Positions 1 to 6,065 of a stretch of DNA of 13,224 nt are shown here, in pieces. The DNA is from an uncultured Bacteroidales bacterium (GTDB lineage Bacteria > Bacteroidota > Bacteroidia > Bacteroidales > Muribaculaceae). The position numbers were made by a program, and so were the translations under genes. Numbering within the stretch: the first letter of the stretch is position 1; each line of letters starts with the position of its first letter. The stretch covers positions 1 to 13,224 of the forward strand of contig URZM01000049.1 in the NCBI GenBank assembly GCA_900552315.1, given 5' to 3'. A model generated the notes under the pieces. That model saw nothing but the letters and a program-made list of their open reading frames with translations, was not told the origin of the DNA and searched no databases.

Positions 1-204
1 GCCGCAGACGCCGCAGGTGTGAAATATACCCCGGGCTTCGTACATCAAGTGATGCTCGACACCTATCTCAAGGACCATGAGAACCCGGAGGACATCGAGT
101 ACTACATGTGCGGACCGGGTCCCATGAGCAACGCCGTGAACAAGATGCTTCACAGCCTCGGCGTGGAACCTGAGAATATCCATTACGACAATTTCGGCGG
201 ATAA
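1..204 (+). CDS. nqrF: Na+-translocating NADH:quinone reductase subunit F, 3' end
   Basis: This is the last 67 codons of a gene that enters from the left; the reading frame is open from base 1, so the start lies outside the window. NqrF is the NADH-oxidising, FAD- and 2Fe-2S-containing subunit of the membrane Na+-NQR complex, which passes electrons to quinone and pumps sodium. The piece seen is the end of the NADH-binding ferredoxin-reductase-like domain. It shows the family motif around YYMCGPGPMSNAV, in which the CGPGPM stretch contacts the nicotinamide, and ends in HYDNFGG, the usual NqrF C-terminus. NqrF is normally the last gene of the nqrABCDEF operon, which fits the non-nqr gene that follows after 76 bp. 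Flavin and Fe-S residues cannot be checked here. Identity is recognised from the motif and C-terminus. Confidence 0.9.
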   Translation, partial: AADAAGVKYTPGFVHQVMLDTYLKDHENPEDIEYYMCGPGPMSNAVNKMLHSLGVEPENIHYDNFGG

Positions 205-280
205 GCAGCTATCTCTGCGGCACCGCGCCGAATCCAGATACAAACCAATCAAATCCCGGCCTGCCGGCCGTCCCCACCAC

Positions 281-1654
281 ATGAAACAAAAGCTTTTAAC
301 CGCCCTGTGCCTCCTGGCCTGCGGAACCTCAGACATGAACGCAGAGTCTCTTACAGGCACCTGGAGCGGAAAACTCGACCTCGGAGGCATGTCGCTGGGA
401 CTCGTACTGCACATAAGTGACACCAACGGAGAAAACGGCTTGCCTGCCGTAACCCTGGACAGTCCTGACCAAGGAGCCAAGGGCATACCGGTGCATACTG
501 ACTTCTACAGCCCGGACTCCATAGCCGTGTCGCTGCCGCAGATGGCCCTCTCCTACTCCGGCAAACTCGAAGCCGACACCCTTAAAGGTACGTTCACCCA
601 GATGGGCAACAGCCTGCCGTTGGAGATGACCCGTGGCGAAAGCGTGCGCCTGCGTCCGCAAACGCCTAAGCCCCCTTTCCCCTACACCAACGAGGAGGTG
701 ACAATCACCGTGGAGGACGGCGATTACACACTGGCAGGGACTCTTACACTCCCTGAAGGCGCCACATCCGACACGCCTGTAGTGGTGATGGTGACGGGAT
801 CAGGCCTTCAGGACCGGGACGAGACACTGTTCGGCCACAAGCCTTTTGCCGTTCTCGCCGACCGGCTGGCCCGCGCCGGCATAGGCTCGCTCAGATACAA
901 CGAGCGCGGGGTACCCCCCTCCACCGGCGAGGTGAAAGGGGTGACGACGACCGATTTCGCCTATGACGCCAACCAGGCAATGATGTGGGTCTTAAAGCGC
1001 GGATTCAAGAATGTAGGCATACTGGGCCACAGCGAAGGAGGATTGATAGGCTTCATGCTCTCGAACTACGCAGGGTTCATAGTCACTATGGGCGCTCCGG
1101 CAATTCCCGGCTATGAGATAATGCTCGACCAGATTGACGGAAAGCTGGCAGAGACGGGGTTAAACAAGGATGAGCGCGAAAGGGCCGGGAAAGTGCTTGC
1201 GGACGTATTCAAAGCCATTACCACCAGAGACCTAACCATCACCGATAAAGCGTTGGAGGCCATGGTGCGCGAGTGCATGGGCGAGAGCATGAATCAGTGG
1301 TCCTCGCCGAAATTCAAGGAGTGGGAAATGCTGGAAGCCATGAGGAACGACCTCTCGTTCATCCTGGATCCTTGGATGCTGGAGTTCCTGTGCTCCTGGC
1401 CTGCGGAACACATAGAGGACGGCAGTTGCCCAGCTCTCGCGCTCTACGGCGAGAAGGACACTCAGGTGCGCGCGGAACCCAATGCCGCCGCGATACGCGA
1501 GTACAACCCCAACGTCAAAGTCAAGGTGTATGAAGGGCTGAACCACCTGATGCAGCCGTGCCGGACCGGCAAGGCGACTGAATATGCCGAGATAGAGACC
1601 ACAATAGACGAGGCGGTGATCGCCGACATAATCGCTTTCCTCAAGAGTCTCTGA
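281..1654 (+). CDS. Exported alpha/beta hydrolase (serine esterase/peptidase-like)
   Basis: A 457-residue protein with an N-terminal export signal (Lys2, Lys4, then a short hydrophobic stretch). Residues about 24-130 form a beta-rich domain opening with LTGTWSGKL, as in Bacteroidota proteins that carry an accessory beta domain before the hydrolase. The alpha/beta hydrolase fold covers about 140-457. The nucleophile elbow is GHSEGG with Ser251; Asp393 (GEKDTQ) and His422 (GLNHLMQ) complete a plausible triad. The oxyanion region GSGLQDRDE is at about 173-181. The substrate is unknown; an ester or short peptide substrate in the periplasm or at the outer membrane would suit the family. LLAC at residues 11-14 could be a lipobox, but a signal peptidase I site after MNA is equally possible. 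I see no TAnnTTTG box in the 76 bp behind nqrF, so read-through or an unrecognised promoter is possible. It converges on the M56 gene. Confidence 0.85.
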   Translation: MKQKLLTALCLLACGTSDMNAESLTGTWSGKLDLGGMSLGLVLHISDTNGENGLPAVTLDSPDQGAKGIPVHTDFYSPDSIAVSLPQMALSYSGKLEADTLKGTFTQMGNSLPLEMTRGESVRLRPQTPKPPFPYTNEEVTITVEDGDYTLAGTLTLPEGATSDTPVVVMVTGSGLQDRDETLFGHKPFAVLADRLARAGIGSLRYNERGVPPSTGEVKGVTTTDFAYDANQAMMWVLKRGFKNVGILGHSEGGLIGFMLSNYAGFIVTMGAPAIPGYEIMLDQIDGKLAETGLNKDERERAGKVLADVFKAITTRDLTITDKALEAMVRECMGESMNQWSSPKFKEWEMLEAMRNDLSFILDPWMLEFLCSWPAEHIEDGSCPALALYGEKDTQVRAEPNAAAIREYNPNVKVKVYEGLNHLMQPCRTGKATEYAEIETTIDEAVIADIIAFLKSL

Positions 1655-1666
1655 AAAAAGTACATT

Positions 1667-1703
1667 AAAAAGACAGAGGGTTCGCGCCATAGTGCGAACC
1701 CTC
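1667..1703 (-). terminator. Hairpin terminator between convergent genes
   Basis: A perfect 10-bp inverted repeat, GAGGGTTCGC (1676-1685) and GCGAACCCTC (1694-1703), with an 8-nt loop. On the minus strand the stem is followed by TGTCTTTTT, giving a U-rich tail, so it works best as the intrinsic terminator of the M56 gene, whose stop is at 1735. On the plus strand the stem is followed by CTATTTC, so it may also stop hydrolase transcripts, but less strongly. Confidence 0.8.
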
Positions 1704-1734
1704 CTATTTCAAGTATGGGGTTGATGTGGTCGTG

Positions 1735-3354
1735 TCACTTGGCCTTGAACACTACAGGCAGCACGTATTTCGTTGTCACGGGTTTGCCGTCGGTCGTGGC
1801 CGGGTTCCACATCTTGTCGGTGAGCGAAAGGACACGTATGGCCTCTGCGTCGGCGGCCTCTCCGGCACTGCGCAACACCTTGAAATCGCTCACATCGCCA
1901 TTCACTCCTACAGTGAACTGGATTACGGCACGCACGTGGCCGGATATTCCCTTAGGATATTGCATGTTTTCGGCTATCAGCTCATAAAGAGCCTTGTATC
2001 CGCCTTTGAACTCGGCCACATGCTCTGCGGCAAGCGTCACATCCTCACCACCTTTGCCCATTTCAATCATGATTTTTCCCTGCGGATAGCGCGGATCGTT
2101 CTTCACCACTGTCATGCTCTTGATGTCTGCCGGCTTGAGGTCGCGCAAATCCCCATCGAATTGTTTCCCGTCCACGAAATACACGGGCACGTCACCTTGC
2201 GCCTTCTCCTCCGTCACCGACTCGTCTGCCACCGCAGCCGTCTCGGCCGGACTTTCCTCTACGACCGTCTCTTCAGGTGCAGGCACACTCTCTTCCGTAA
2301 CATCAGCCTGCTGTCGGGAGGAAACCTCTTCCACGCCGCCCAATGCCTCGACCATGGCGATGATTTGCTCGTCAGCCGCATTTTGACTAACTTTGCGGTC
2401 CGGAACCGCTGCCGCAAATGAAGCGCTTACATCAGCGAGAATCTGCGCCACTGACGGCTGGCTGAGAATGGACATGGCCACGAGAGCAGCCCCCGGGAGG
2501 GCAAGCGCCGTGAGACGGCGCGCCGAACTTGATTTTCTTTTCATCATCATAGTTATACGTATTTTAAGTTGACTGTGATTAAGGCTGTCGGCGAAGGTCG
2601 GGAAACTCGAGCCGACAGCCTTCTTTATTAGCATAAGTTGGTAACGGCGCGCCTGTCCGGGAGATACGGACCGGTCGGCCTCAAATTCGTGTATGCGCTT
2701 GAGCTCACGCATTATCATGAAGGACACCGGATTGAACCACAGGAGCATCATGTTCATCTGGGCGAACAAATTGTCTATCCAGTGTCGGCGGCGTATATGG
2801 CTCAGCTCATGTTTCATCACGAGCGACAGGTCTGAATCGCAATCCTGGCGGCGAAGCACCACATATCTTCCCCAGCTGAAAGGCCCGGGTGCCCCGTCGT
2901 TCAAGACAATGGTGAACCCTCTCCGACGCCGCCTGTCTCCCATACGGATTATACGGACAAGCCGCAAGACGGACACCAAAGTCAAAAGAAACACGCAAAG
3001 CAGCCCGGTCACATATACTGGCACGAGCCATCTGAACCATGTGCCATGAGGAACGGGCTCCCCGGAGGAATCCACCACCTCGACCAGCACGGGCACGCCA
3101 ATCTCCACGGAGCCCTTCCCCGTCCCCGCTTCAATGGCCCGTTCCACCGGAACACCACCGGAATCCTGGTGGCTTAACGGCAATTCAGTCTTTGGCATGG
3201 CGAGGGGAAGAATCCATGCAGCCAGCAACACGCCCAAAAGGGTGAAGCGTTTGAAAGCATGGAAAGTGGCCGAGGAAAGCAACACCTTGTAACTCAAGAA
3301 GAGCAATGCCATTACGAGGCCGACCTGCAAAAGATAGCTGATGAACGCGCCCAT
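1735..3354 (-). CDS. BlaR1-like M56 membrane metallopeptidase with C-terminal TonB domain
   Basis: A 539-residue protein, counted from the ATG at 3354-3352. An ATG 8 codons upstream lies inside the repressor gene; the 3354 start is preferred because it follows the repressor stop by 1 nt and has a strong GGAGGAGG six bases upstream. Transmembrane helices are predicted at about 7-26, 37-53, 109-135 and 281-297. The M56 zinc site is HELSH at 182-186, with HEFEAD at 222-227 giving the further acidic ligand. An acidic, proline-containing linker (about 350-388) follows. Residues about 391-431 (VYFVDGK to KIMIEM) resemble part of a TonB-receptor plug. A TonB C-terminal domain lies at about 450-539. 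There is no penicillin-binding sensor domain. By analogy with BlaR1/MecR1 it should sense an envelope signal and relieve repression by its partner repressor; the signal is unknown. Confidence 0.88.
   Translation of the reverse strand: MGAFISYLLQVGLVMALLFLSYKVLLSSATFHAFKRFTLLGVLLAAWILPLAMPKTELPLSHQDSGGVPVERAIEAGTGKGSVEIGVPVLVEVVDSSGEPVPHGTWFRWLVPVYVTGLLCVFLLTLVSVLRLVRIIRMGDRRRRRGFTIVLNDGAPGPFSWGRYVVLRRQDCDSDLSLVMKHELSHIRRRHWIDNLFAQMNMMLLWFNPVSFMIMRELKRIHEFEADRSVSPGQARRYQLMLIKKAVGSSFPTFADSLNHSQLKIRITMMMKRKSSSARRLTALALPGAALVAMSILSQPSVAQILADVSASFAAAVPDRKVSQNAADEQIIAMVEALGGVEEVSSRQQADVTEESVPAPEETVVEESPAETAAVADESVTEEKAQGDVPVYFVDGKQFDGDLRDLKPADIKSMTVVKNDPRYPQGKIMIEMGKGGEDVTLAAEHVAEFKGGYKALYELIAENMQYPKGISGHVRAVIQFTVGVNGDVSDFKVLRSAGEAADAEAIRVLSLTDKMWNPATTDGKPVTTKYVLPVVFKAK
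2581..2622. repeat. 12-bp perfect inverted repeat inside the M56 gene
   Basis: AAGGCTGTCGGC (2581-2592) and GCCGACAGCCTT (2611-2622) are perfect reverse complements around an 18-nt spacer. The arms lie in the M56 reading frame on the minus strand and encode K-A-V-G (residues 245-248) and A-D-S-L (255-258). Read on plus, the right arm is followed by a T-rich CTTTATTA. The hairpin is seen directly; a function is not shown. Confidence 0.7.
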
Positions 3355-3355
3355 G

Positions 3356-3757
3356 TCACACCTCCTCCCCGTCTCCACCGGCCTCGATACGCTCTATCAG
3401 CTCTCGAAGCTCGTCAGTGGAAATCTTCTCCTCCTTTACCAGCGAAGAGACCACGTTCAGATATGAGCGACCGAAGAAACGGTCGATAAAACCGCGCAAC
3501 GACCGCTCGCGATATTCCGTCATCTCCACTACCGGGGCATACCGGTATGAGTTGCCCATCTGCTCATGCGTGAGCCACCCTTTCGACTCAAGCGACCGCA
3601 CGAATGTGCTCACGGTGTTGAAATGCGGCTTGGGATCCGGCATCATGTCCACCACCTCGCGCACGAACAACGGGCCATGCTGCCAGAAGCATGACATAAT
3701 CTCCTCCTCCTTGGGGGAGAGCTTCTTCCTGTCTCTATTTTCCTCTTTATCTCTCAT
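3356..3757 (-). CDS. BlaI/MecI/CopY-family transcriptional repressor
   Basis: A 133-residue winged-helix protein (family usually about 120-130). The DNA-binding domain spans about 12-80: LSPKEEEIMSCFWQHG begins the first helix, FVREVVDMM follows, and HFNTVSTFVRSLESKGW is the recognition helix and turn, with the wing near GNSYRYAPVV. The C-terminal part, about 85-125, should form the helical dimerisation region in which BlaI and MecI are cut when the sensor is triggered. It is the first gene of a two-gene operon with the M56 metallopeptidase, whose start follows the stop by 1 nt, the standard repressor-sensor arrangement. It probably represses its own operon through the two dyads at 3799-3832. 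The target genes are unknown, and no beta-lactamase or penicillin-binding protein is nearby, so the blaI or mecI name is not justified. Confidence 0.9.
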   Translation of the reverse strand: MRDKEENRDRKKLSPKEEEIMSCFWQHGPLFVREVVDMMPDPKPHFNTVSTFVRSLESKGWLTHEQMGNSYRYAPVVEMTEYRERSLRGFIDRFFGRSYLNVVSSLVKEEKISTDELRELIERIEAGGDGEEV

Positions 3758-3788
3758 TGTGTCTTACGGCCTTATGATGACCGTGCCG

Positions 3789-3819
3789 CAAAGTTACAAC
3801 TATATTTTTAGTCACCAAA
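3789..3819 (-). promoter_or_regulatory. Promoter of the repressor/M56 operon
   Basis: On the minus strand TTTG (3819-3816) is separated by exactly 19 bp from TAACTTTG (3796-3789), a full match to the Bacteroidota -33/-7 pattern. Transcription should begin at about 3783-3785, giving a leader of about 27 nt before the ATG at 3757. The promoter is overlapped by two palindromes. Confidence 0.75.
3799..3812. promoter_or_regulatory. Putative repressor operator 1 (ACTA-N6-TAGT)
   Basis: ACTATATTTTTAGT is a dyad of ACTA and TAGT around 6 bp. It sits wholly inside the 19-bp spacer between the -33 and -7 elements, where a bound repressor would block RNA polymerase. The same dyad recurs exactly 20 bp further on. 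Assignment to the BlaI-like protein is inferred from position and symmetry. Confidence 0.6.
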
Positions 3820-3832
3820 CTATAAATTTAGT
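3819..3832. promoter_or_regulatory. Putative repressor operator 2 (ACTA-N6-TAGT)
   Basis: ACTATAAATTTAGT has the same ACTA/TAGT arms and spacing as the site at 3799-3812. The arms extend to AAACTA and TAGTTT (3817-3834). The site overlaps the -33 element of the repressor promoter. The start-to-start distance of 20 bp, about two helical turns, puts both sites on the same DNA face. Confidence 0.6.
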
Positions 3833-3884
3833 TTTAACATTATTTAACCTCACCTCGGTTCACTTAAGTTTTTTTGCGTGGCGG

Positions 3885-3915
3885 TTGCACGGGTGGAATA
3901 TTTTCCGTAAATTTG
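3885..3915 (+). promoter_or_regulatory. glyA promoter
   Basis: TTG at 3885-3887, 20 bp, then TAAATTTG at 3908-3915 fully match the Bacteroidota -33/-7 pattern. Transcription should start at about 3920-3922, leaving a leader of about 85 nt. It diverges from the repressor promoter, with about 52 bp between the nearest edge of operator 2 and the -33 element. Confidence 0.75.
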
Positions 3916-3919
3916 CACC

Positions 3920-3953
3920 GCAAAGGGCGGGTCAACCCATCCGTCCGCTTTGC
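3920..3953 (+). other. Hairpin at the 5' end of the glyA leader
   Basis: GCAAAG (3920-3925) pairs with CTTTGC (3948-3953). The stem continues, with single bulged bases at 3944 and 3947, through GGCGGGT (3926-3932) against the bases at 3939-3946, closing a CAACCC loop. The structure begins at or within a few bases of the predicted transcription start. It has no U tract, so it is not an intrinsic terminator. I do not recognise a known riboswitch. A role in protecting the 5' end or in translation control is inference. Confidence 0.45.
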
Positions 3954-4006
3954 GACACAAAAGCATAAACCGCTAATAATCAATAACCATAATAAACACA
4001 TTTGCA

Positions 4007-5287
4007 ATGCAAAGAGACAATCAAGTTTTTGACATTATCGACCGCGAACACCTGCGTCAGCGTCGCGGCGTGGAGTTGATCGCCAGCGAGAATTTCGTTA
4101 GCGACGAGGTGATGCGCGCCATGGGCTCATGCCTTACCAACAAATATGCCGAAGGCTATCCCGCCAAGCGCTATTACGGCGGATGCCAGGTAGTCGATGA
4201 AGCCGAAAACCTCGCCATAGAGCGTGCCAAGAAACTTTTCGGTGCCGAATGGGCCAACGTGCAGCCCCACAGCGGCGCACAGGCCAACATGGCCGTATTC
4301 ATGGCATGCCTCCAGCCCGGCGACACGTTCATGGGCATGGACCTCAGCCACGGCGGTCACCTCAGCCACGGCAGCCCCGTCAATTTCTCCGGCCTCGTGT
4401 TCAATCCCATCTCATACACGGTAGACGCCGAGACCGGACGCGTGAACTACGAGGAACTGGAAGCCAAGGCACGCGAACATAAGCCCAAGCTGATTATCGC
4501 CGGCGCAAGCGCCTACTCCCGCGAATGGGACTATGCCCGCATACGCAAAGTCGCTGACGAAATCGGAGCCATCTTCATGGTGGACATGGCTCACCCCGCA
4601 GGCCTCATAGCAGCCGGCCTGCTCGAGAACCCCGTAAAGCATGCCCACATAGTGACGACCACCACCCACAAGACCCTGCGCGGTCCCCGTGGCGGCATGA
4701 TCCTCATGGGCAAGGATTTCGACAACCCCTGGGGCAAGAAGACTCCCAAGGGAGAGATAAAGAAGATGAGCGCACTGCTCGACAGCGCCGTCTTCCCCGG
4801 CGTACAGGGCGGCCCGCTGGAGCATGTCATAGCAGCCAAGGCTGTGGCTTTCGGCGAGTGTCTGCAGCCCGAATGGAAGGAGTACGCCATCCAGGTCAAG
4901 AAGAACGCCGCAGCTCTGGCCCAGGCTCTCGTAGAGAAGGGCTACAAGATCATCTCCGACGGCACGGACAACCACTGCATGCTGGTGGACCTGCGCACCA
5001 AATTCCCCGAGATGAGCGGAAAGAAGGCAGAGCGCGTGCTGGTAGAGGCTGACATCACCGCAAACAAGAACATGGTGCCCTACGACACACGCAGCCCGTT
5101 CCTCACCTCCGGCCTGCGCTTCGGCACAGCCGCCATCACAACTCGCGGCGCCAAGGAAGAGCTCATGTTCAAAATCGCCGACCTGATTGACCGCGTGCTC
5201 TCCAACGCCGACGACGAGGCAGTGATAGCCGAGGTGCGCCGTGAGGTCAACGACATGATGAACGAATATCCCATGTTCGCATGGTGA
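4007..5287 (+). CDS. glyA: Serine hydroxymethyltransferase
   Basis: A 426-residue PLP enzyme of normal family length. It interconverts serine plus tetrahydrofolate with glycine plus 5,10-methylene-tetrahydrofolate in the cytosol and is the main source of one-carbon units. The N-terminal ELIASENF (about 23-30) and NKYAEGYPAKRYYGG (45-59) are hallmark segments. QPHSGAQANMAV (86-97) lies at the cofactor site, and VDMAHPAGL holds Asp193, which pairs with the pyridine nitrogen. TTTTHK gives Lys222 as the PLP-binding lysine, followed by LRGPRGG. The start at 4007 fits the family N-terminus. It has its own strong promoter at 3885-3915 and terminator at 5313-5345, so it is probably a single-gene unit. 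The divergent BlaI-type repressor operon upstream is not known to be functionally related. Confidence 0.97.
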   Translation: MQRDNQVFDIIDREHLRQRRGVELIASENFVSDEVMRAMGSCLTNKYAEGYPAKRYYGGCQVVDEAENLAIERAKKLFGAEWANVQPHSGAQANMAVFMACLQPGDTFMGMDLSHGGHLSHGSPVNFSGLVFNPISYTVDAETGRVNYEELEAKAREHKPKLIIAGASAYSREWDYARIRKVADEIGAIFMVDMAHPAGLIAAGLLENPVKHAHIVTTTTHKTLRGPRGGMILMGKDFDNPWGKKTPKGEIKKMSALLDSAVFPGVQGGPLEHVIAAKAVAFGECLQPEWKEYAIQVKKNAAALAQALVEKGYKIISDGTDNHCMLVDLRTKFPEMSGKKAERVLVEADITANKNMVPYDTRSPFLTSGLRFGTAAITTRGAKEELMFKIADLIDRVLSNADDEAVIAEVRREVNDMMNEYPMFAW

Positions 5288-5312
5288 TCATGCACTGAAA
5301 CGATACAACTAT

Positions 5313-5345
5313 TATGGCCGGGCCGCAAACCCCGGCCATATTTTT
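5313..5345 (+). terminator. Intrinsic terminator after glyA
   Basis: TATGGCCGGG (5313-5322) and CCCGGCCATA (5331-5340) form a perfect 10-bp GC-rich stem with an 8-nt loop, followed at once by TTTTT (5341-5345). It begins 25 nt after the glyA stop and ends 14 nt before the bioD start. Confidence 0.9.
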
Positions 5346-5359
5346 ACACTGCAAAAACG

Positions 5360-6007
5360 ATGAAAACCCTTCCATCAACAATGTTCATAACCGGCATCGG
5401 CACAGATGTCGGCAAAAGCTACGCCACCGGCTGGCTCGCGCGCGAGCTGACGCGCCTGGGGCAGAAAGTCATAACCCAGAAATTCATCCAGACGGGCAAC
5501 CGCGAATATAGCGAGGACATAGACGTACATCGCCGCGTGATGGGAATACCCATGCAGGCGCGAGACCTGGACCACACCACGGCCCCGCTCATCCTCTCCT
5601 ACCCCGCCTCGCCCCATCTCGCCGCAGAGATAGACGGCGTTACCGTGGATTTCGAGACTGCTACACGAGCCACCGAGACCCTCTCTAAAGAATATGACAC
5701 AGTCTTGGTGGAGGGTGCCGGAGGCGCGCTCGTGCCACTGCACGGAGATTACCTCGCAGCCGACTACATAGCCGACCACAAGCTCCCGGCAGTCTTAGTG
5801 ACCAACGGACAGCTCGGCTCCATAAACCACACGCTGCTGACACTTGAGGCCCTCAACACCCGTGGCGTGAGCATCGCCGCAGTGGTCTACAACCCTTTCT
5901 TCGACAAGGACAAGATCATCTGCTCCGACACGCGCCGCTATCTTAAGAACTATCTCCACACTCATTTCCCCGCCACCCTCTACCTAGAAATGCCCGAACA
6001 CCTTTGA
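5360..6007 (+). CDS. bioD: ATP-dependent dethiobiotin synthetase
   Basis: A 215-residue P-loop protein. It makes dethiobiotin from 7,8-diaminopelargonic acid, CO2 and ATP, the step before BioB. Walker A is GIGTDVGKS (12-20); the TDVGK core is the BioD signature. KFIQTG (41-46) corresponds to the substrate-binding lysine loop, SPHLAAEIDG (84-93) is the conserved SPHxAA segment, and VEGAGG (117-122) is the second family motif. The ATG at 5360 is chosen because it opens the frame; an ATG 7 codons on (MFITGIGTD) would leave the P-loop intact and cannot be excluded. The gene stands apart from bioA, bioF and bioGC, which face it on the other strand. The glyA terminator ends 14 nt before the start, so how it is transcribed is unclear. 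Confidence 0.93.
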   Translation: MKTLPSTMFITGIGTDVGKSYATGWLARELTRLGQKVITQKFIQTGNREYSEDIDVHRRVMGIPMQARDLDHTTAPLILSYPASPHLAAEIDGVTVDFETATRATETLSKEYDTVLVEGAGGALVPLHGDYLAADYIADHKLPAVLVTNGQLGSINHTLLTLEALNTRGVSIAAVVYNPFFDKDKIICSDTRRYLKNYLHTHFPATLYLEMPEHL

Positions 6008-6023
6008 ATTGGAGAGACCCTCA

Positions 6024-6056
6024 TTGCTCCCGTATGCGTTTTTTTTCGTAACTTTG
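6024..6056 (+). promoter_or_regulatory. Promoter of the exonuclease/membrane-protein pair
   Basis: TAACTTTG at 6049-6056 is a perfect -7 box. A TTG at 6024-6026 lies 22 bp upstream, slightly longer than usual. A run of eight T (6039-6046) lies in the spacer. The predicted start of transcription, about 6060-6063, leaves only about 3-6 nt before the ATG at 6066. Confidence 0.6.
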
Positions 6057-6065
6057 CCATGAATT

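Noticed and set aside
205..280. GC-rich self-complementary stretch before the hydrolase gene as a terminator for nqrF
   Set aside because: Only very short stems with tight loops can be drawn, and there is no T tract.
1726..2421. 231-codon open frame on plus, opposite the M56 gene
   Set aside because: It is fully antisense to a protein with recognised domains, has His/Arg-rich low-complexity content and no promoter, and reads as a shadow of GC-rich codons.
3356..3757. Naming the repressor and M56 pair as a beta-lactam resistance module
   Set aside because: There is no penicillin-binding sensor domain and no beta-lactamase or PBP gene in the window; the family is widely used for other signals.
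4412..4975. 187-codon open frame on minus inside glyA
   Set aside because: The glyA protein is certain on the other strand; this is a mirror frame without motifs.
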